Positions 10,546 through 22,777 of a stretch of DNA of 64,000 nt are shown in pieces. The stretch is from Glebionis coronaria. Its lineage: Eukaryota > Streptophyta > Magnoliopsida > Asterales > Asteraceae. Made by a program: the position numbers and the translations under genes. Below the pieces are notes generated by a model. The model saw only the letters and a program-made list of their open reading frames with translations. It was not told the origin of the DNA and searched no databases. The stretch's first letter is position 1, and each line of letters begins with the position of its first letter. Location: assembly GCA_025667525.1 (NCBI GenBank), contig CM046876.1:84671512-84735511 (forward strand), written 5' to 3'.

Positions 10546-10865
10546 TGTAAGATATGTAAATCTTGCTTATGTTTTAGAGAGAGAAAGAGATAGAGATATG
10601 GTGGATTTCACACAATTCTAGAGAGAGAAAATGAAGATAACTATGTGTAAATTATGAAGAACCACCACCCTCTCCATCTAAGGAGAGGGTTTATATACCC
10701 AAGCCCATGTCATGGGCTTGGGCTTACATTTGGGCCGGCCTACACATGTTGTAGGCTAGGCTTGGCCTTGTTTGTTTAATAGAGATATCTAGACTACGAG
10801 CTACTACTTAATATATTGTCGGAGTGACCGAATCTTCCTAAATACGTAAAAACATATTTCCAGCA
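10546..10865 (-). repeat. 3' LTR of copia 2
   Basis: Ends TGTAAGATATG and TTTCCAGCA on the plus strand, matching the split 5' LTR. The inner side abuts a polypurine tract. The U3 part contains a near-perfect palindrome (10698-10722), the TATA box (10691-10698, minus strand) and a 9-bp hairpin (10667-10690). Confidence 0.88.
10691..10698 (-). promoter_or_regulatory. TATA box of the copia 2 LTR
   Basis: GTATATAA on the minus strand, flanked upstream by a 25-bp palindrome with TGGGCTT words (plant site II-like) and downstream by the inverted repeat ACCCTCTCC/GGAGAGGGT. The same block occurs in the 5' LTR near 22641-22648. Confidence 0.5.
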
Positions 10866-10877
10866 ATCTCCCCCTAA
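10866..10877 (-). promoter_or_regulatory. Polypurine tract of copia 2
   Basis: Minus strand TTAGGGGGAGAT directly precedes the start of the 3' LTR (TGCTGGAAAT). It primes plus-strand synthesis. Confidence 0.75.
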
Positions 10878-13717
10878 GGGAGGTCACTCCAAACAAGGGT
10901 GTTACCCAAGTTACATTAATAAAACAAACCTAGCATACTATGTTTGTCTTGAGCTCGTAGTCTTCGTCTTTCTTTTTTTTTCTTTTATGGTGAACATGCT
11001 GATGTGATCATTGATATCCATCTTTTGCATTAATCTTTTGCCTTGATCTTGTGCATCCATCACTTGTGATCTTCGCCTCTTCGTGACTTCATGTCCCACA
11101 TACTTATACCTTCATAATTCTTGAAAGCTTCAGAGTTCGATACAGCGGAAGACTTAACTTTTAGGCTTTCTCGAATTAGATGAGGTATTAAGTGCATAAA
11201 GTATAAGCATGGGGGACGACTTCTTCTCGGATTCTGCAACGCCACCGTCTTCAAATGCCGCAACATAAGTAGACACGAACGAAATGGCTTTGAACATTTC
11301 ATTCTAATTCGGTAGCATTTTACCTCCGGTCGGTGAAGACCGTTGGACGATATAAAAATATCGTACTTGTGATAGGTAGTTTCAATTAAGAACCTCTTTG
11401 ACAAGATTTCGCGGGTAAACCCGTTCTCTTTATTCGATCGTCCAAAGCTGACTGCGAATGTAAAGAGTGAATCATTTGGATAAAATTATCCGCATGATTG
11501 AAGCCGTCAATTCTGATTCCTGGAACAAGTTTGATTCATTAAAGAATCGCACCATCGATGCTTTCCAGTTGTCACGAGCTTGATTCGTATAGAATCTTGC
11601 AAGTTACCTACCAAGTGCTGTTTGAGGTTAACACCAGAAGGATTTCCACTCATCACTGTGAACACTAAGGTATCACTCTGAGTGTTCTGGCAAGATCACT
11701 AAGATATTGTGTAGAGGCCTGGAACGTGTTTAAGTTCAACTAAGAATTAAACCACTGTTGCTTTCCATTTATCACAAGTTTGATTCATAAAGAATCGCAC
11801 AAGTCACCTACCATGAGCTTTTTGATATTCGCTCAAGAAGGATTTCCATCTTCATTGTAAATACTTTCGTAATACTCGGATGTTCAGGCAAGATCATGAA
11901 GATTTTGCGTAGGACTCTTAAGATCTTTCTTACTTTTCACAGTGTGTGAGGAAGCAAGGAAATATGGAAATGTGTCCTAATGAGATATTTGATGATCTCA
12001 AATGGCTCTAGACTCGATCGTGCACTTTGGATTTTAGTGATCGGAGGCTGGAGAGGAGTGCCACCTTTTTAATACCAATTTACTCGGAGTGAATAAATCG
12101 ATAGATAACATGTTGATCTCCGTGTGATTAAAACAAATATCTTTTAAGAGATATCTGAGTTAGCTGGGATAGGTTGTGCATTGCATCACTGGGTCCATGA
12201 TGTCTATCTTCAATATCGAGCATCATTAAAATGATCTCAATAGCATATGTGTTGACCCGGCTTCTGCCTAAAGTTGTAAGAAGGGCTTCTTTCTTTACAC
12301 CCTTTGTCTTTACAATTCTTTTTCATTCTTAAACCCCTTCAATGCTTACCAATACGTCATAACTAGCACCTTGTTGTGATTGTTCCAGTGCTAACTTAAG
12401 TACTTGGTCGGCATTCAGCTACGTTTACAATCTTTCTCCATCTTTCCTAAGGACTACTATTTCTAGCTATGGAATGTCCTTGGGAAGATTCCTCCGGTTT
12501 TGGAAGAATCATAGGACTTAACCTATCCTACCATCCTTATGTCACCACAATCTTCATCGTCGTGAAATAAATGGTTTTTGGGTAAGTATATGTCACCATG
12601 AAAATCCATTTTGATATGCAAATCCGTTTTGATCCCCCTTAACATATGCCACGATATTCGAAAACATTTCGCATATGTCGGGATGAGCCATCACGTTCAG
12701 TCAAACCATTTGTGATAATTTCCCATATTAAATCACATTTTCTCCCCCATATTAAAAGTATTAACCCAATCGATATTTTTAATATCAATTGATTTAATGA
12801 AGTTTTAACAAAGGTTTTAGGAAGAAAAATGCAAGTCCATTTTATCTTCATGATACCAAATGTATGAGATATGATACCGATTTGTAACATGATCAGATAT
12901 TCACCATATTAGAAAAAAAATGACAAGGTTGGACCTGATTAATGAGAACATCATATGATAAGATCAAATGGTTCTTGTCTGCATATGTTGGTCGCCTCGT
13001 CACGTCTGAAGTCATCTCCACCACGTGTACGATTGGTATTGTTGTCTTGACACCAATTAGTGAGCTTGGAACTTTCAGCATCGAAGATTCTGAATGCTTG
13101 ACAATTGCTCCCCCTCAACTGTTGACCCGTGTTCTATCAAAAGAGCTGTAGTCGTCGGTTGAGTAGTCGCATCGTCGAGTATGTAGATACCAATTGTAGA
13201 TAGCTATGGTTGTAGAGATGATAGCTTCATACAAACAAGACTTCTCTTGTTTTAACAAATAAATGCACTGAAACGTACATAGATTTGTGTTAGACCAAGT
13301 TATAAAGTAAACTTAATCCCTTACAAGGTTTTAAAGTAAACCTTGCCCGAGAAAATTAATTCCCGTTGTGAGCCAAAGCTTTCATAAGAAATACTTAGCT
13401 TTAATGTGAAAACCGGGTTGTAGTCAGAAATAACTACAAGCCATATAGGCATGTTTTATGAAATATTTACAACTTTTGTACGAACTCTATTTATGGAGCC
13501 GTGTCAATATTAATCAACATTTCTAAGGCCGTAAATATTATCGTACCAAAAGACATGCCTTTGAAAAATAAAGTAAAAATATTTTTGGATTTTTCTGAAT
13601 TTTTCAATTTTTAATGTTTTTATATGGTTTTATATTTTTGTATTTTGCTTTTGTGGATAAAAATATAAACAATATATACAAATGATCACCAAGGATACGG
13701 AGAATATTTTACCATCA
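10878..13717 (-). other. Non-coding 3' region of copia 2
   Basis: About 2.8 kb between the end of pol and the polypurine tract, without a recognisable protein. It contains two diverged copies of a ~190-bp block (about 11555-11745 and 11755-11935) sharing GAAGGATTTCCA and TTGATTC words. A second purine tract, GAGGGGGAGCAATTGT (minus strand), lies near 13100-13115. A TATA-like word on the minus strand lies near 13488. An embedded older LTR piece near 13195-13560 is possible but not proven. Confidence 0.5.
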
Positions 13718-16021
13718 CTATTCTTTCGCTTCATCTGCCAGTTCCTTAAGAGTCTCAGGCGAGAAGGTTCTCATTCCTAGCTTGTCGGCCAAAAATTCCA
13801 TTAGAGCGCGATCTAAAGCCTTCGTGAAAATATCCGCCAGTTGATACTCAGATCGGACAAAGTAAAGCTCGATTACTCCATTTTCCACTTGCTCCTTGAT
13901 GAGGTGGTAGCGAATGTCAATATGCTTCGACCGGGAGAATTGAACATTGTTGCAACATAAGGCAATTGCACTTATGTTGTCGCAGTACATCGGAATTTTG
14001 TTGAAACCTAGACCATAGTCGGTTAATTACGATCTCATCCAAAGAATTTGAGCACAGCAACCGGACATAGCTATGTATTCTGCTTTCGTACTTGAAATTG
14101 CAGCGCTTTTCTGCCTTTTCGATGCCCAACTGATTAGTCGATCTCCTAGTAGTTGCAAAGTTCCACTCGTGCTACGCCTTGTATCTTGACAACCCGCGTG
14201 ATCCGCATCTGCATATGCCATAAGTTGAATCGAAGAGTCCTTTGAATACCAAAGTCCCCGATTAACGGTTCCTTTAAGATACCGAAAGATCCGTTTCACA
14301 ATAGCCAAGTGTAACTCAGTAGGTCGAGTTTGATACCGAGCACACATACATATAGCAAACTGAAGATCAGGTCGACTAGCTGTGATATACAGAAGGGTAC
14401 CGATCATTCCACGATAAAGTTTCAGATCAACGGCAACTCCATGTGGATCTGCATCAAGCTTTGTTCGTTCCACCATTGGAGTATCCACGGGGTCGCAAGA
14501 TTCCATCTTATATTTCTTAAGAGATTCAAGGGCATACTTGGATTGATTGATAAAGATGCCTCTGGGACTCTGAGATATTTGAAGACCTAAGAAGAATGAT
14601 ACCTTTCCCATCATTGACATCTTAAACTTGGAACACATGAGTTTCCCAAATTTGTCGGATAACGTTTGGGTCGAGGCTGCAAATATAATATCATCAACAT
14701 ATATTTGTACCATAATCATATCTTTACCTCGTTTTTCAATGAACAACGTGGGATCCACCTTGCCTTTAGCGAAGCCTTGTGTAATGAGGAATTGTGACAA
14801 TAGATCATACCATGCGTGTGGTGCTTGCTTCAACCCATAGAGAGCCTTCTTAAGCTTGTACACATGATTAGGATAATTAGGATTCACAAACCCATCCGGC
14901 TGTTGAACATAGACCTATTCCTTGATTTCACCATTAAGAAATGCCGTCTTCACATCCATCTGATAGACGATCATATTCATGTGGGCTGCATAAGCGAGGA
15001 ATAGTCTAATAGCTTCCAAATGGGCAACAGGTGCAAAGGATTCCATAAAGTCGATGCCCAATAATTGCTTGTATACCCATCGAGTTTCACCTAACTCATC
15101 GAGTTTCACCTTGTATACCCATTTCAAAGTGAGTAACTGCACTTGATCCGGGCATGGGACAAGTTCCCATACTTCAAGACGTATAAATTCATTATGTTCT
15201 TCTTGCATAGCTTCTATCCAACAGGATTGAGTAAAAGCTTCTTGCCATGTCTTAGGTTCAACTTCAGTGAGAAAAGCATCAAAATGACAAAACATTGCAC
15301 TTTCTTGTAACTGACTTCGTGTGGATACCGGACGATTAGGGTCACCAATAATAGAATCTATAGGATGATCCTTTGTCCACTTGCTGTCATGTTCACGAAT
15401 CCGTGGATTGGAGTAAATCGTAGTAGGAGCTTCCTCTGAGGTGGACGACCCGACTTGATTAGGGTCGGGAATTGGTACACCAAAGAATGGAAGTTCACGC
15501 ATTTGAGCGCATTCCAAATCGTGATCATCATCATCCTCTTCATCATCAATAGGCATGACATGGGTAGTTGAAACATGTGTTGGTTGAGAATTACTCGTTG
15601 AAGGTATGTCTTGACCAGTGGTAGGTGCAGACGTATCTGATTGTGCAACGGTTGCTGGAGCGACAACTTCGGTTACCAGAGCTATTACCTCAGGTTCTGG
15701 AGCAACAATACTTGGAGGAGTAAAGAATTCATCAAAGAACGGTTGAAACAATGTATCCCATTCAGTCCTAGAAGGTGGTGTAAATGATGATGAAGTAGGG
15801 TTGTTTGGGACAAGACCAGAACTAATGTTACGGGGTCCCATTTCATGAAGTGCGGGTTCAGAGCTGCTTTGCTCAGAAGCCATTGCTGTCAGCTCATCAA
15901 AATCAATATTCATAGTTTCGAGGATCTTACGAGACTTACGATTGTAGATTCGGTATGCCTTCTTTGCGGGTGCGTAACCAATGAAAATACCAATATCAAC
16001 CTTTGGTTGAAGTTTACCCAA
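13718..16021 (-). pseudogene. Copia 2 pol: integrase C-terminus, reverse transcriptase and RNase H
   Basis: One reading frame with two nonsense codons: TAG at 14915-14917 and TAA at 14027-14029. It starts with the integrase tail ([17 protein letters not shown]), then an acidic, Thr/Pro-rich linker. The reverse transcriptase follows, with [38 protein letters not shown] and the catalytic IYVDDIIFAA (YVDD near 14690-14701). RNase H has YADADHAGCQD and the C-terminal [12 protein letters not shown] and LADIFTKAL words. Near 15060-15110 the conserved basic segment after KLDELG is missing and a short duplicated piece stands in its place, so the polymerase would be defective even without the stops. 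Confidence 0.85.
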
Positions 16022-16647
16022 ATTGTCACCATCATTATTTGGATAGCAAAGAGAACCAAATACATGAACATATATGATAAATCTGGTACTTTACCATGGA
16101 GAAGCTCATAAGGTGTTTTACCATGGCGTTTACGAATTAGTGACCGGTTTTGGGTGTACATTGCTGTAGATACTGCTTCTGCCCATAAAAATAATGGAGC
16201 CTTTGCGTAAATTAACATCGTTCGAGCAGCTTCCATAAGTGTGCGATTTCGCCTTTCAACGACACCGTTTTGTTGTGGAGTGCGTGCAACGGATGTTTCA
16301 TGAGATATGCCAACTTCTTCATAATAATCACGCAAGATTTGATTCACAAATTTGGTTCCATTATCTGTATGAATGCGTCGGACAGTAGTGTTGAGACGCA
16401 CTTGAATCATCTTGAGAAATCCGATGATGAATTTAGGTGCCTCATCTTTTGTTGTAAGAAATTTCACCCATGTAAACCGAGAGTAATCATCGACAATTAC
16501 GAGGATGTACTTTTTGCCACTAAGACTTTCAACACGCATTGGTCCACAAATATCCATATGCAACAGATAAAGTTTCTCTTGGTTGGTGTCTTCCGTCTTG
16601 GGTTTGTATGATTTCTTAGTGTTTTCCCCATTGTACACGCGGAACAC
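15910..16647 (-). pseudogene. Copia 2 integrase catalytic core
   Basis: The DDE triad can be placed: Asp in LLHMDICGPM (about 16550), Asp in RRIHTDNGTKF (about 16365), and Glu in VVERRNRTLMEAART (about 16240). The frame is shifted relative to the upstream zinc-binding part (junction near 16610-16640) and to the downstream tail (junction near 16060-16070), one base each. Integrase would insert the cDNA into chromosomes. Confidence 0.85.
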
Positions 16648-17160
16648 AAATGATCCTTGTGAAATGAAAGTTTAGGAAGACCACGAACAAGTTCGTTTTT
16701 CACCAAATGATTAATAGCGTCAAAGTTAAGATGACATAACCGTCGATGCCATATCCATGACTTAGTCTTTGATGCTTTGGAGAGAAGACATGCGGGAGAA
16801 GCGGCCATCATGTCTTGTAGAGACAAAGTATACAAATTATTCCCTCGAGTACCTTTCAATAAATCAACCCCTTCCAAATCACGAATGAAGCAGGTATGCT
16901 CTCGAAAAGCAACTTCTAGGTTTGCATCACAAAATTGTCCCACTGAAAATAAGTTGTGACCGAGACCTTCCACATAATACACTCTTGAAATTATAACATT
17001 CCCAATATGATATTCACCATAACCCATTATCTTTGCAATATGATCATTCCCAAATCGAACCGTACCAAGAAACTTGCCGACGAAATTTCTGAGCTGAGCG
17101 ATCTCTGGTCATATGCTTGGAGCAACCAGGGTCCAAATACCAGAGAATAATTTGGACCAC
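16497..17160 (-). pseudogene. Copia 2 protease end and GAG-pre-integrase/zinc-binding domain
   Basis: From about 17145 the minus strand encodes WYLDPGCSKHMTRDRS. The copia protease site is normally Asp-Ser-Gly; here it reads Asp-Pro-Gly. A shift of frame near 17100-17140 is needed to join it to the upstream linker. Downstream come LGHNLFSVGQFCD and the HHCC zinc-binding signature HRRLCHL..CSACTMGK (16650-16760) of the integrase N-terminus. Confidence 0.75.
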
Positions 17161-18356
17161 CTGTTTTCAATAACAACAGTAGACAATGCGTTAGAAACTA
17201 TTGGTTCTGGAGTGTTAGCAGATACAGATGTAAGATTATCAGAATTGCTAACATTTGTGAGACCCTTAGATTTCCTGCGTTTTCTAATGTGAGTTTTAGC
17301 ACTAACAGGTTTTACTGTTCCAACTTTCTTAGGTTTTGGATTATTCGCGGGCACTACAGTGGGAGTAGACCTATTTAACGGGCACTTGGTTCCTACAATA
17401 GTGTCGGTGTTCCTAGTTAAAGGACACACTTGTGTTTTGGTAGCCTTGGTACTCCTAGTTAAAGGGCACGCTTTCTTCACTTTATTGGGAGTGATCCTAG
17501 TTAAAGGGCACATATTTCCTACTATAGTGAAAGTTCTACCAGTGGGGCGCCACATCCAACCAACTTGGGTTGACACTTTCCCAGTCGGTTTCCATTCTAA
17601 TCCATTTTTCCGGGCATTCATCTTATTCACATGGTCAATAAGGCAAGAATCATGACGACTAGAAAACATACATTCATTGCAATTCTAACATTTCAAATTA
17701 GAATTCACAGTAGGCTTAGAACGCTGCACAACCGCAGAGCCTTTAGGTTTAGCTACATGATTCTTTTTATTCAAAACAGAAATAACATTCCTAGGATGGG
17801 CTTCTACTTTCTTCTTCACTGGACTACTAGATGGAGGCAAGATCCTATCATTCTTCTTGTTTCTTTTAAGCTTAGATCTTTGAGCCTTAGTAGTGGTGCT
17901 TACTCCTGTAAAAGGCAACACGGGAATATTAGAAGCTAGTTTTGATTTCACCTTATCTTTAGTGACCAAAGTTTGAGATGGTTTAGTCCTAGGGCCCTTA
18001 TTAAATGGCGTGACGGCAATAAGGTTCCTTTTGATTGCACTAGAGGACGATGTTGAGACAGTGGCTGCGTTATCCACAACATTCTTACCTTTTAGAGTAC
18101 GAAGTGTTTCCTTTAACTCAGCCAAGACCAGATTCTTATCACAAATTTGTTCCTTCAAATCAGATATTTCCACCGACTTTTGATTCAATTGTGCAACCAA
18201 TGATTGATTATGTGCAGTGGTATTAACACATGCGGGCGTTACTGAATCGAAGAGTCGTGTATTTTTCTGTTTTAAGTTATCAACTTTGGACAAAATCTTG
18301 GAAACTCGATTATCTAGATCAAGTTTAAAATTCTCAGCGGCCTCAAGTACGTTCAC
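17109..18356 (-). pseudogene. Copia 2 gag-pol linker, Cys-containing and repeat part
   Basis: One frame with a stop at 17685-17687. The upstream half is a predicted coiled coil (heptad-like ILSKVDNLKQKN, SDLKEQICDKN). The downstream half has the word CMFSSRHDSCL near 17640-17670. It also has five short repeats of the type CPLTR(S/N/I)T (17370-17520), each around a short Thr/Val-rich spacer. The role of this linker in plant copia elements is not known to me. Confidence 0.65.
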
Positions 18357-18445
18357 AGAGTTAAGCTCCTTAGATTCTCTATGTCTATCGGCAAAGATTT
18401 AGCAACTTTGTCACTTGGCTGACGCTGTTTTGATTTTAAATTCAA

Positions 18446-19327
18446 TCAAAAATTCTTTTCAAAGTTTGCATCATCGATATTAACACCTTCGAATGACGTT
18501 TCAAAGATTTCTTGAATAAATTGTTGCTTGCATTCAAGCAAAATACTATGTGTTTGAATCTCATCAAAACGTTTTGAAAGCGAAGAATATGAATCTTGAA
18601 GCTTTAAAAATTCAGCGTCAGATTCGTGACAAGTACTATCTACCACATGATCCACAGATTCAATATTATTCACAACAGAATCATTATCAACACTTTTATT
18701 CACACAGACGGAAACTATATCATGAGACATCACTTGTTTCAGAAGCTGATCATTTTGGCGTGAAACCCGTTCTATTTCAAGTAAACTGTTTTCATAAGCA
18801 TCATCCAATTCATTAAAAACACGTTTAACTTCTTCTATTTCCAAATGCAAATCTTGTTCAAGATTACTAAGACAAGCTTTAATATTCTTTACAAACGGAA
18901 CAATTTCGTCTCGGAACGCAGCTCTAGTTTGCTCAAAGTTCCATTCACCTTTCGTTATGGTCGTGGTCGTCGTACCTTCCAAAATGACCTTATCAAAATC
19001 GGCTAAGTGTTGATGAACCGCATTTAAGTTAACGGACGCCTTAATTACCGATGGAAGTAACTTCGTTAAATCCATTTTGACGAGTGTAGGAGACGTACTA
19101 GGAGGGTTTTCATTTGACAAACTTGGGGGCACAAGAACTGTTAGTTCAGCTAATTCCTTTTGTAAGCGAATTTGTGTCTTTTTGGAAAGTTGATCTTTAT
19201 TATGCTTATCATAATCAATTGTATGGAATTTTGAAAGCATTTTAGAACGAGTTTCTTCCGCAAGTGATTGTGTCTCCTCAGTACTACAAACAAAAGGTGC
19301 TTCTTTCGATTTGCCAATTATGGTCAT
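18446..19327 (-). pseudogene. Copia 2 gag-pol linker, coiled-coil part
   Basis: A 293-residue frame, rich in Glu, Lys, Leu and Asn, beginning MTIIGKSKEAPFVCS. Long segments look like coiled coil (LEQDLHLEIEEVKRVFNEL). It is out of frame with both neighbours, so one frameshift lies near 18360-18440 and another near 19330-19460. No enzymatic motif is visible. Confidence 0.6.
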
Positions 19328-19464
19328 ATCATAAAGACCGGGAATATGTTCCTGAGCTTGTTTTGCATAACCGGGATTAGGTGGTAAATCTTGAAGACGC
19401 TTATGTTCGAGTTCTTTAAATGATTTAGTTAAAAGATGAACCTTTTCTGTGGAAGCGTATTGTT

Positions 19465-20454
19465 TTAAAAGTTGTTGTTCTTTGAATTTAAGAAGTTTGG
19501 TAGCATTAATTTCGATTCAAACTTTTTAGACTCGAGAGTTTCAAAATCCATTTTAAGTTTCTGAAAATCATTGACAACCGACTCTTTTGCTTTTAATTCA
19601 TTGGAAAGATTAGCTTTTAATGATTCTATTTCTTTCAAGTGTTCAATCTTTTCAAAACGAAATTGGTCAAATTCAGAACATGTTATTTTCTCTGCTTGAG
19701 GGACCATTTCAAAAGTTTTGACCTTTTCTTTATGCAACGCAAGCTCAGCGGTTAGGGTGGAATTCGTATCTACGGATTGTCTGAGAGCCATATGCATTTG
19801 ATCAATAATATGTTTAGGCACCATGACCAAATCATGTTGAGCATAAGATTCCATACCCGTCGTAGCATTTGGTTGAGGTTCACTCAAATGTGTAGGATTG
19901 GGTACCACATCATTTGAGTTACTAGTTCCCGAATGTTGTTCGAGGTTGTCATTTTCAAGCCCAAATTGATGTGGGTTATCATCATTACCAATATTTGTTT
20001 TGGTGGGTACCTCACTGACGACATCAGAACCGTAGTGAGAGAGATTAACAACGAGAGCAGCTTGGGCAGAGTGAATGTCATCACAATCCGAATCATATGG
20101 GTCAAGATCATCTGCTTGATAAGCTGCATTAGAAGTGGAAACGACTGCAATGCCTTCAGTATCTGCTGCCCCTGGGTCTGAAAGAAATGCTAACTCCTCT
20201 GAATCCAAAATCTTTCCCTTAGACTGAGCATCGACCAAATATATCTTCTCACGGAACCACGCTTCATCCCTTCTCCTTTTCGGCTGAGTGCATTGCCTAG
20301 CCATATGACCTTGTCCTCGGTAATTGTAGCAAGTCACAACCTTTTGAGGACCAATGGGACTTCCATTTCCATTAGCTTGTGAATTCACAGCTTGAGCATT
20401 CACCGTCCTTGTAGGAGGTCCATATGTATTTTGCCTTCCTTGAATCGGTTGCAC
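19465..20454 (-). pseudogene. Copia 2 Gag C-terminus with altered zinc knuckle
   Basis: The knuckle reads CYNYRGQGHMARQC near 20300-20340. The second Cys of the CCHC signature is replaced by Tyr (TAC for TGC), a single transition, so this copy should not bind zinc properly. Downstream are ELAFLSDPGAADTEG and an acidic region, then coiled coil continuing toward the linker. Confidence 0.75.
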
Positions 20455-21615
20455 TATTACTTGACCATCTTGAACAGTAGCTTGTTCTCGAGGATTTGAA
20501 GAGGTGCGGAGCTGATTGTTTGTTGGTGGAAATCCTCTAGTTGCAACAAGTAGGCAGTGAGATGGTTTAGAACATCAGCTGGCGTATCATTTGAAGTAAA
20601 GACCGGTGCTTGGATTGGTGGAAGTTCATTAGAGTAGAAAGCTTGTGCTAGTTGTGCTTCTATTGGAAATTATCCTTGCTGAGGAGTATAGCCCATTGGA
20701 GAAGTGCTGGTTTGTGATGTTGATGTCTGATATGGTGGTTGTTGTGGAAAAGATTGTTGATGAACACTTTGTTGAAATGCTTGTTGTGGCATCATTGGTG
20801 GTGGATAAGATGGTTGATGTGGTTGCTGATAGGTGTGTGGTGGTGGCTGCTGCAAGTATGATGGTTGTTGATAAGTATAAGCCATGTTTTGTTGAGAAGC
20901 ATAAATGGCAAGTGGATCATGAACTTGAGGTTTAGACAACCAAGCTTCGATCACATGGCATTCGTGTTGTTGAAGAAAAGCTTGAAGTTAATCCACATTG
21001 GTGTTATGCAAGTCCTTAGCCAATTTAACATCTGTCACGTACTTTTTCCATTCTGAAGGAAGAGTGTTCAAATACTTGGTGTTCAATAGAAACGTAGGAA
21101 TTGCCCTGCCATAGATATTTGAGCTCATTCAACAATAGGGTAAATCTCAGATAGTAGTCATTGAGAGTCTCCCCTGGCACATAGGCAAACTTATCAAAAG
21201 TATCATAAAGCTTACACTCTCGTTCTTGTTTAGTTAACGAGGTGCCTTGCATTAGAACACGAATTCTATCCCATAACTCTTTGGCAACTTTATGTTTGCT
21301 GACGAGTTTGTAGACATCTGGAGGAAGGGCTTGGAGAATGATGTTTGTAGCTTACTTATCACATTTGTCTTGAATCTTTATATCTCCAGTCAATTCACCT
21401 GTTGTGCAAGGACGAGTAGTTGTACCTTCCGTCACTGTACCATAATCTAATGGTCCATTGAGCACCGATGCCCAAATGAGATGTCCATTCTCTTTGTTCA
21501 ACATGTAAAGTTCCATTCGGGAAGTCCAATCCTCGTACATAGATTTTTCCAACATTGGTGGACGATTATCCGTACCCGAGAGGATGGACTTATCCGTAAG
21601 AGATGTGTACTCCAT
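20455..21615 (-). pseudogene. Copia 2 Gag N-terminal part, disrupted
   Basis: Same protein as the intact copia 1 frame at 7402-8328, starting at the ATG of 21613-21615. It is broken by a stop at 21352-21354 (after QDKCDK, where copia 1 reads on with YARNII), by a one-base change of frame near 21105-21125, and by a further stop near 20985. The Gln/Pro/Tyr-rich tail (20670-20954) runs past the point at which copia 1 is cut by the gypsy element. Confidence 0.8.
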
Positions 21616-22482
21616 TTCGATAAGTTAAGATTTACAAATTTGATCGGTCAATGAAAGAAAGTAAATGTATTTGTTGTTGTGTGTTAAAGCCGAGAAATAA
21701 TGTTGAAATCCCCTAAATTATGTTCTCGAGAAACCAAAAAATTCAAGTCAAAATTACACAAAAAAATTTCAAAAGTACGTTTTTGAAAAAATGTTGGATC
21801 GCAGTGGGGATCGTACTCACTATAATCGTACTCAGATCGTACTCCTTGATCGGACTCAACGATTGCAGTGGTGATCGTACTCCCTTATCGCAACAAGTGA
21901 TCGCAATGGTGATCGCACTCCCTTATCGCAACAAGTGATCGCAGTGGTGATCGTACTCCCTTATCGCAACAAGTGATCGCAGTGGTGATCGCACTCCCTT
22001 ATCGCAACAAGTGATCGCAGTGGTGATCGTACTCCCTTATCGCAACAAGTGATCGCAGTGGTGATTGCAGCGAGTGATCGTACTCCCTTATCGCTGTGAG
22101 TGATCGTACTCGTGATCGCAGCGAGTGATCTTACTTGTGATCGCAACTAGTGATCGTGACCTTGGATAGCAAGTAGAAACCCCCAGGGTTTATGCAATCG
22201 CAACAATCATATCGTACTATGGATACCAACTTACCACTTTTCTCGGACAGTACAATAACACAACCAATTCGAGATTTTAAGCCTAAAAATGAATCAAACA
22301 CCTAAAAAATTTGTGTTTTTAACCCAAATAACAATACCAAATCACTATAACAAGTAACTAGATGAAGTATATCAAGTTTAACTCATAAAAACACAAAAAA
22401 AAAATTGGTTCGTGGGATTTTGGATCAAAAAGGGCGAGAGAATCAAGAACACAAACACAAAAACCAAACAATTATCTCATGG
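21616..22482 (-). other. Copia 2 leader
   Basis: Lies between primer site and gag and contains the 38-bp minisatellite (21797-22173). Corresponds to 8329-9175 of copia 1. Confidence 0.75.
21797..22173. repeat. 38-bp minisatellite in the copia 2 leader
   Basis: Same unit, GATCGCAGTGGTGATCGYAC plus TCCCTTATCGCAACAAGT, as at 8511-8887, with nearly the same number and order of variant units. The array therefore predates the split of the two elements. Confidence 0.9.
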
Positions 22483-22494
22483 CTCTTGATACCA
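22483..22494 (-). promoter_or_regulatory. Primer binding site, initiator tRNA-Met type
   Basis: Minus strand TGGTATCAAGAG, two bases from the LTR end. It resembles the usual initiator-Met site (TGGTATCAGAGC) with one extra A. Confidence 0.8.
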
Positions 22495-22496
22495 TT

Positions 22497-22777
22497 TGTA
22501 AGATATGTAAATCTTGCTTATGTTTTAGAGAGAGAAAGATATAGAGAGATGGTGGATTTCACACAATTCTAGAGAGAGAAAATGAAGATAACTATGTGTA
22601 AATTATGAAGAACCACCACCCTCTCCATCTAAGGAGAGGGTTTATATACCCAAGCCCGCCCATGTCATGGGCTTGGGCTTACATTTGGGCCGGCCTACAC
22701 ATGTTGTAGGCTAGGCATGGCCTTGTTTGTTTAATATAGATATCTAGACTACGAGCTACTACTTAATATATTGTCGG
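22497..22777 (-). repeat. 5' LTR of copia 2, inner part
   Basis: Matches 10546-10826 apart from a few substitutions and a 4-bp insertion in the palindrome near 22655. It is interrupted at 22778 by a solo LTR; the outer 43 bp resume at 25843-25885. Confidence 0.85.

Noticed and set aside
13195..13560. Possible LTR inside the copia 2 3' region (TGTAGATAGC after GATACCAAT, TATA-like word)
   Set aside because: The outer boundary and a matching partner could not be found; kept only as a remark.
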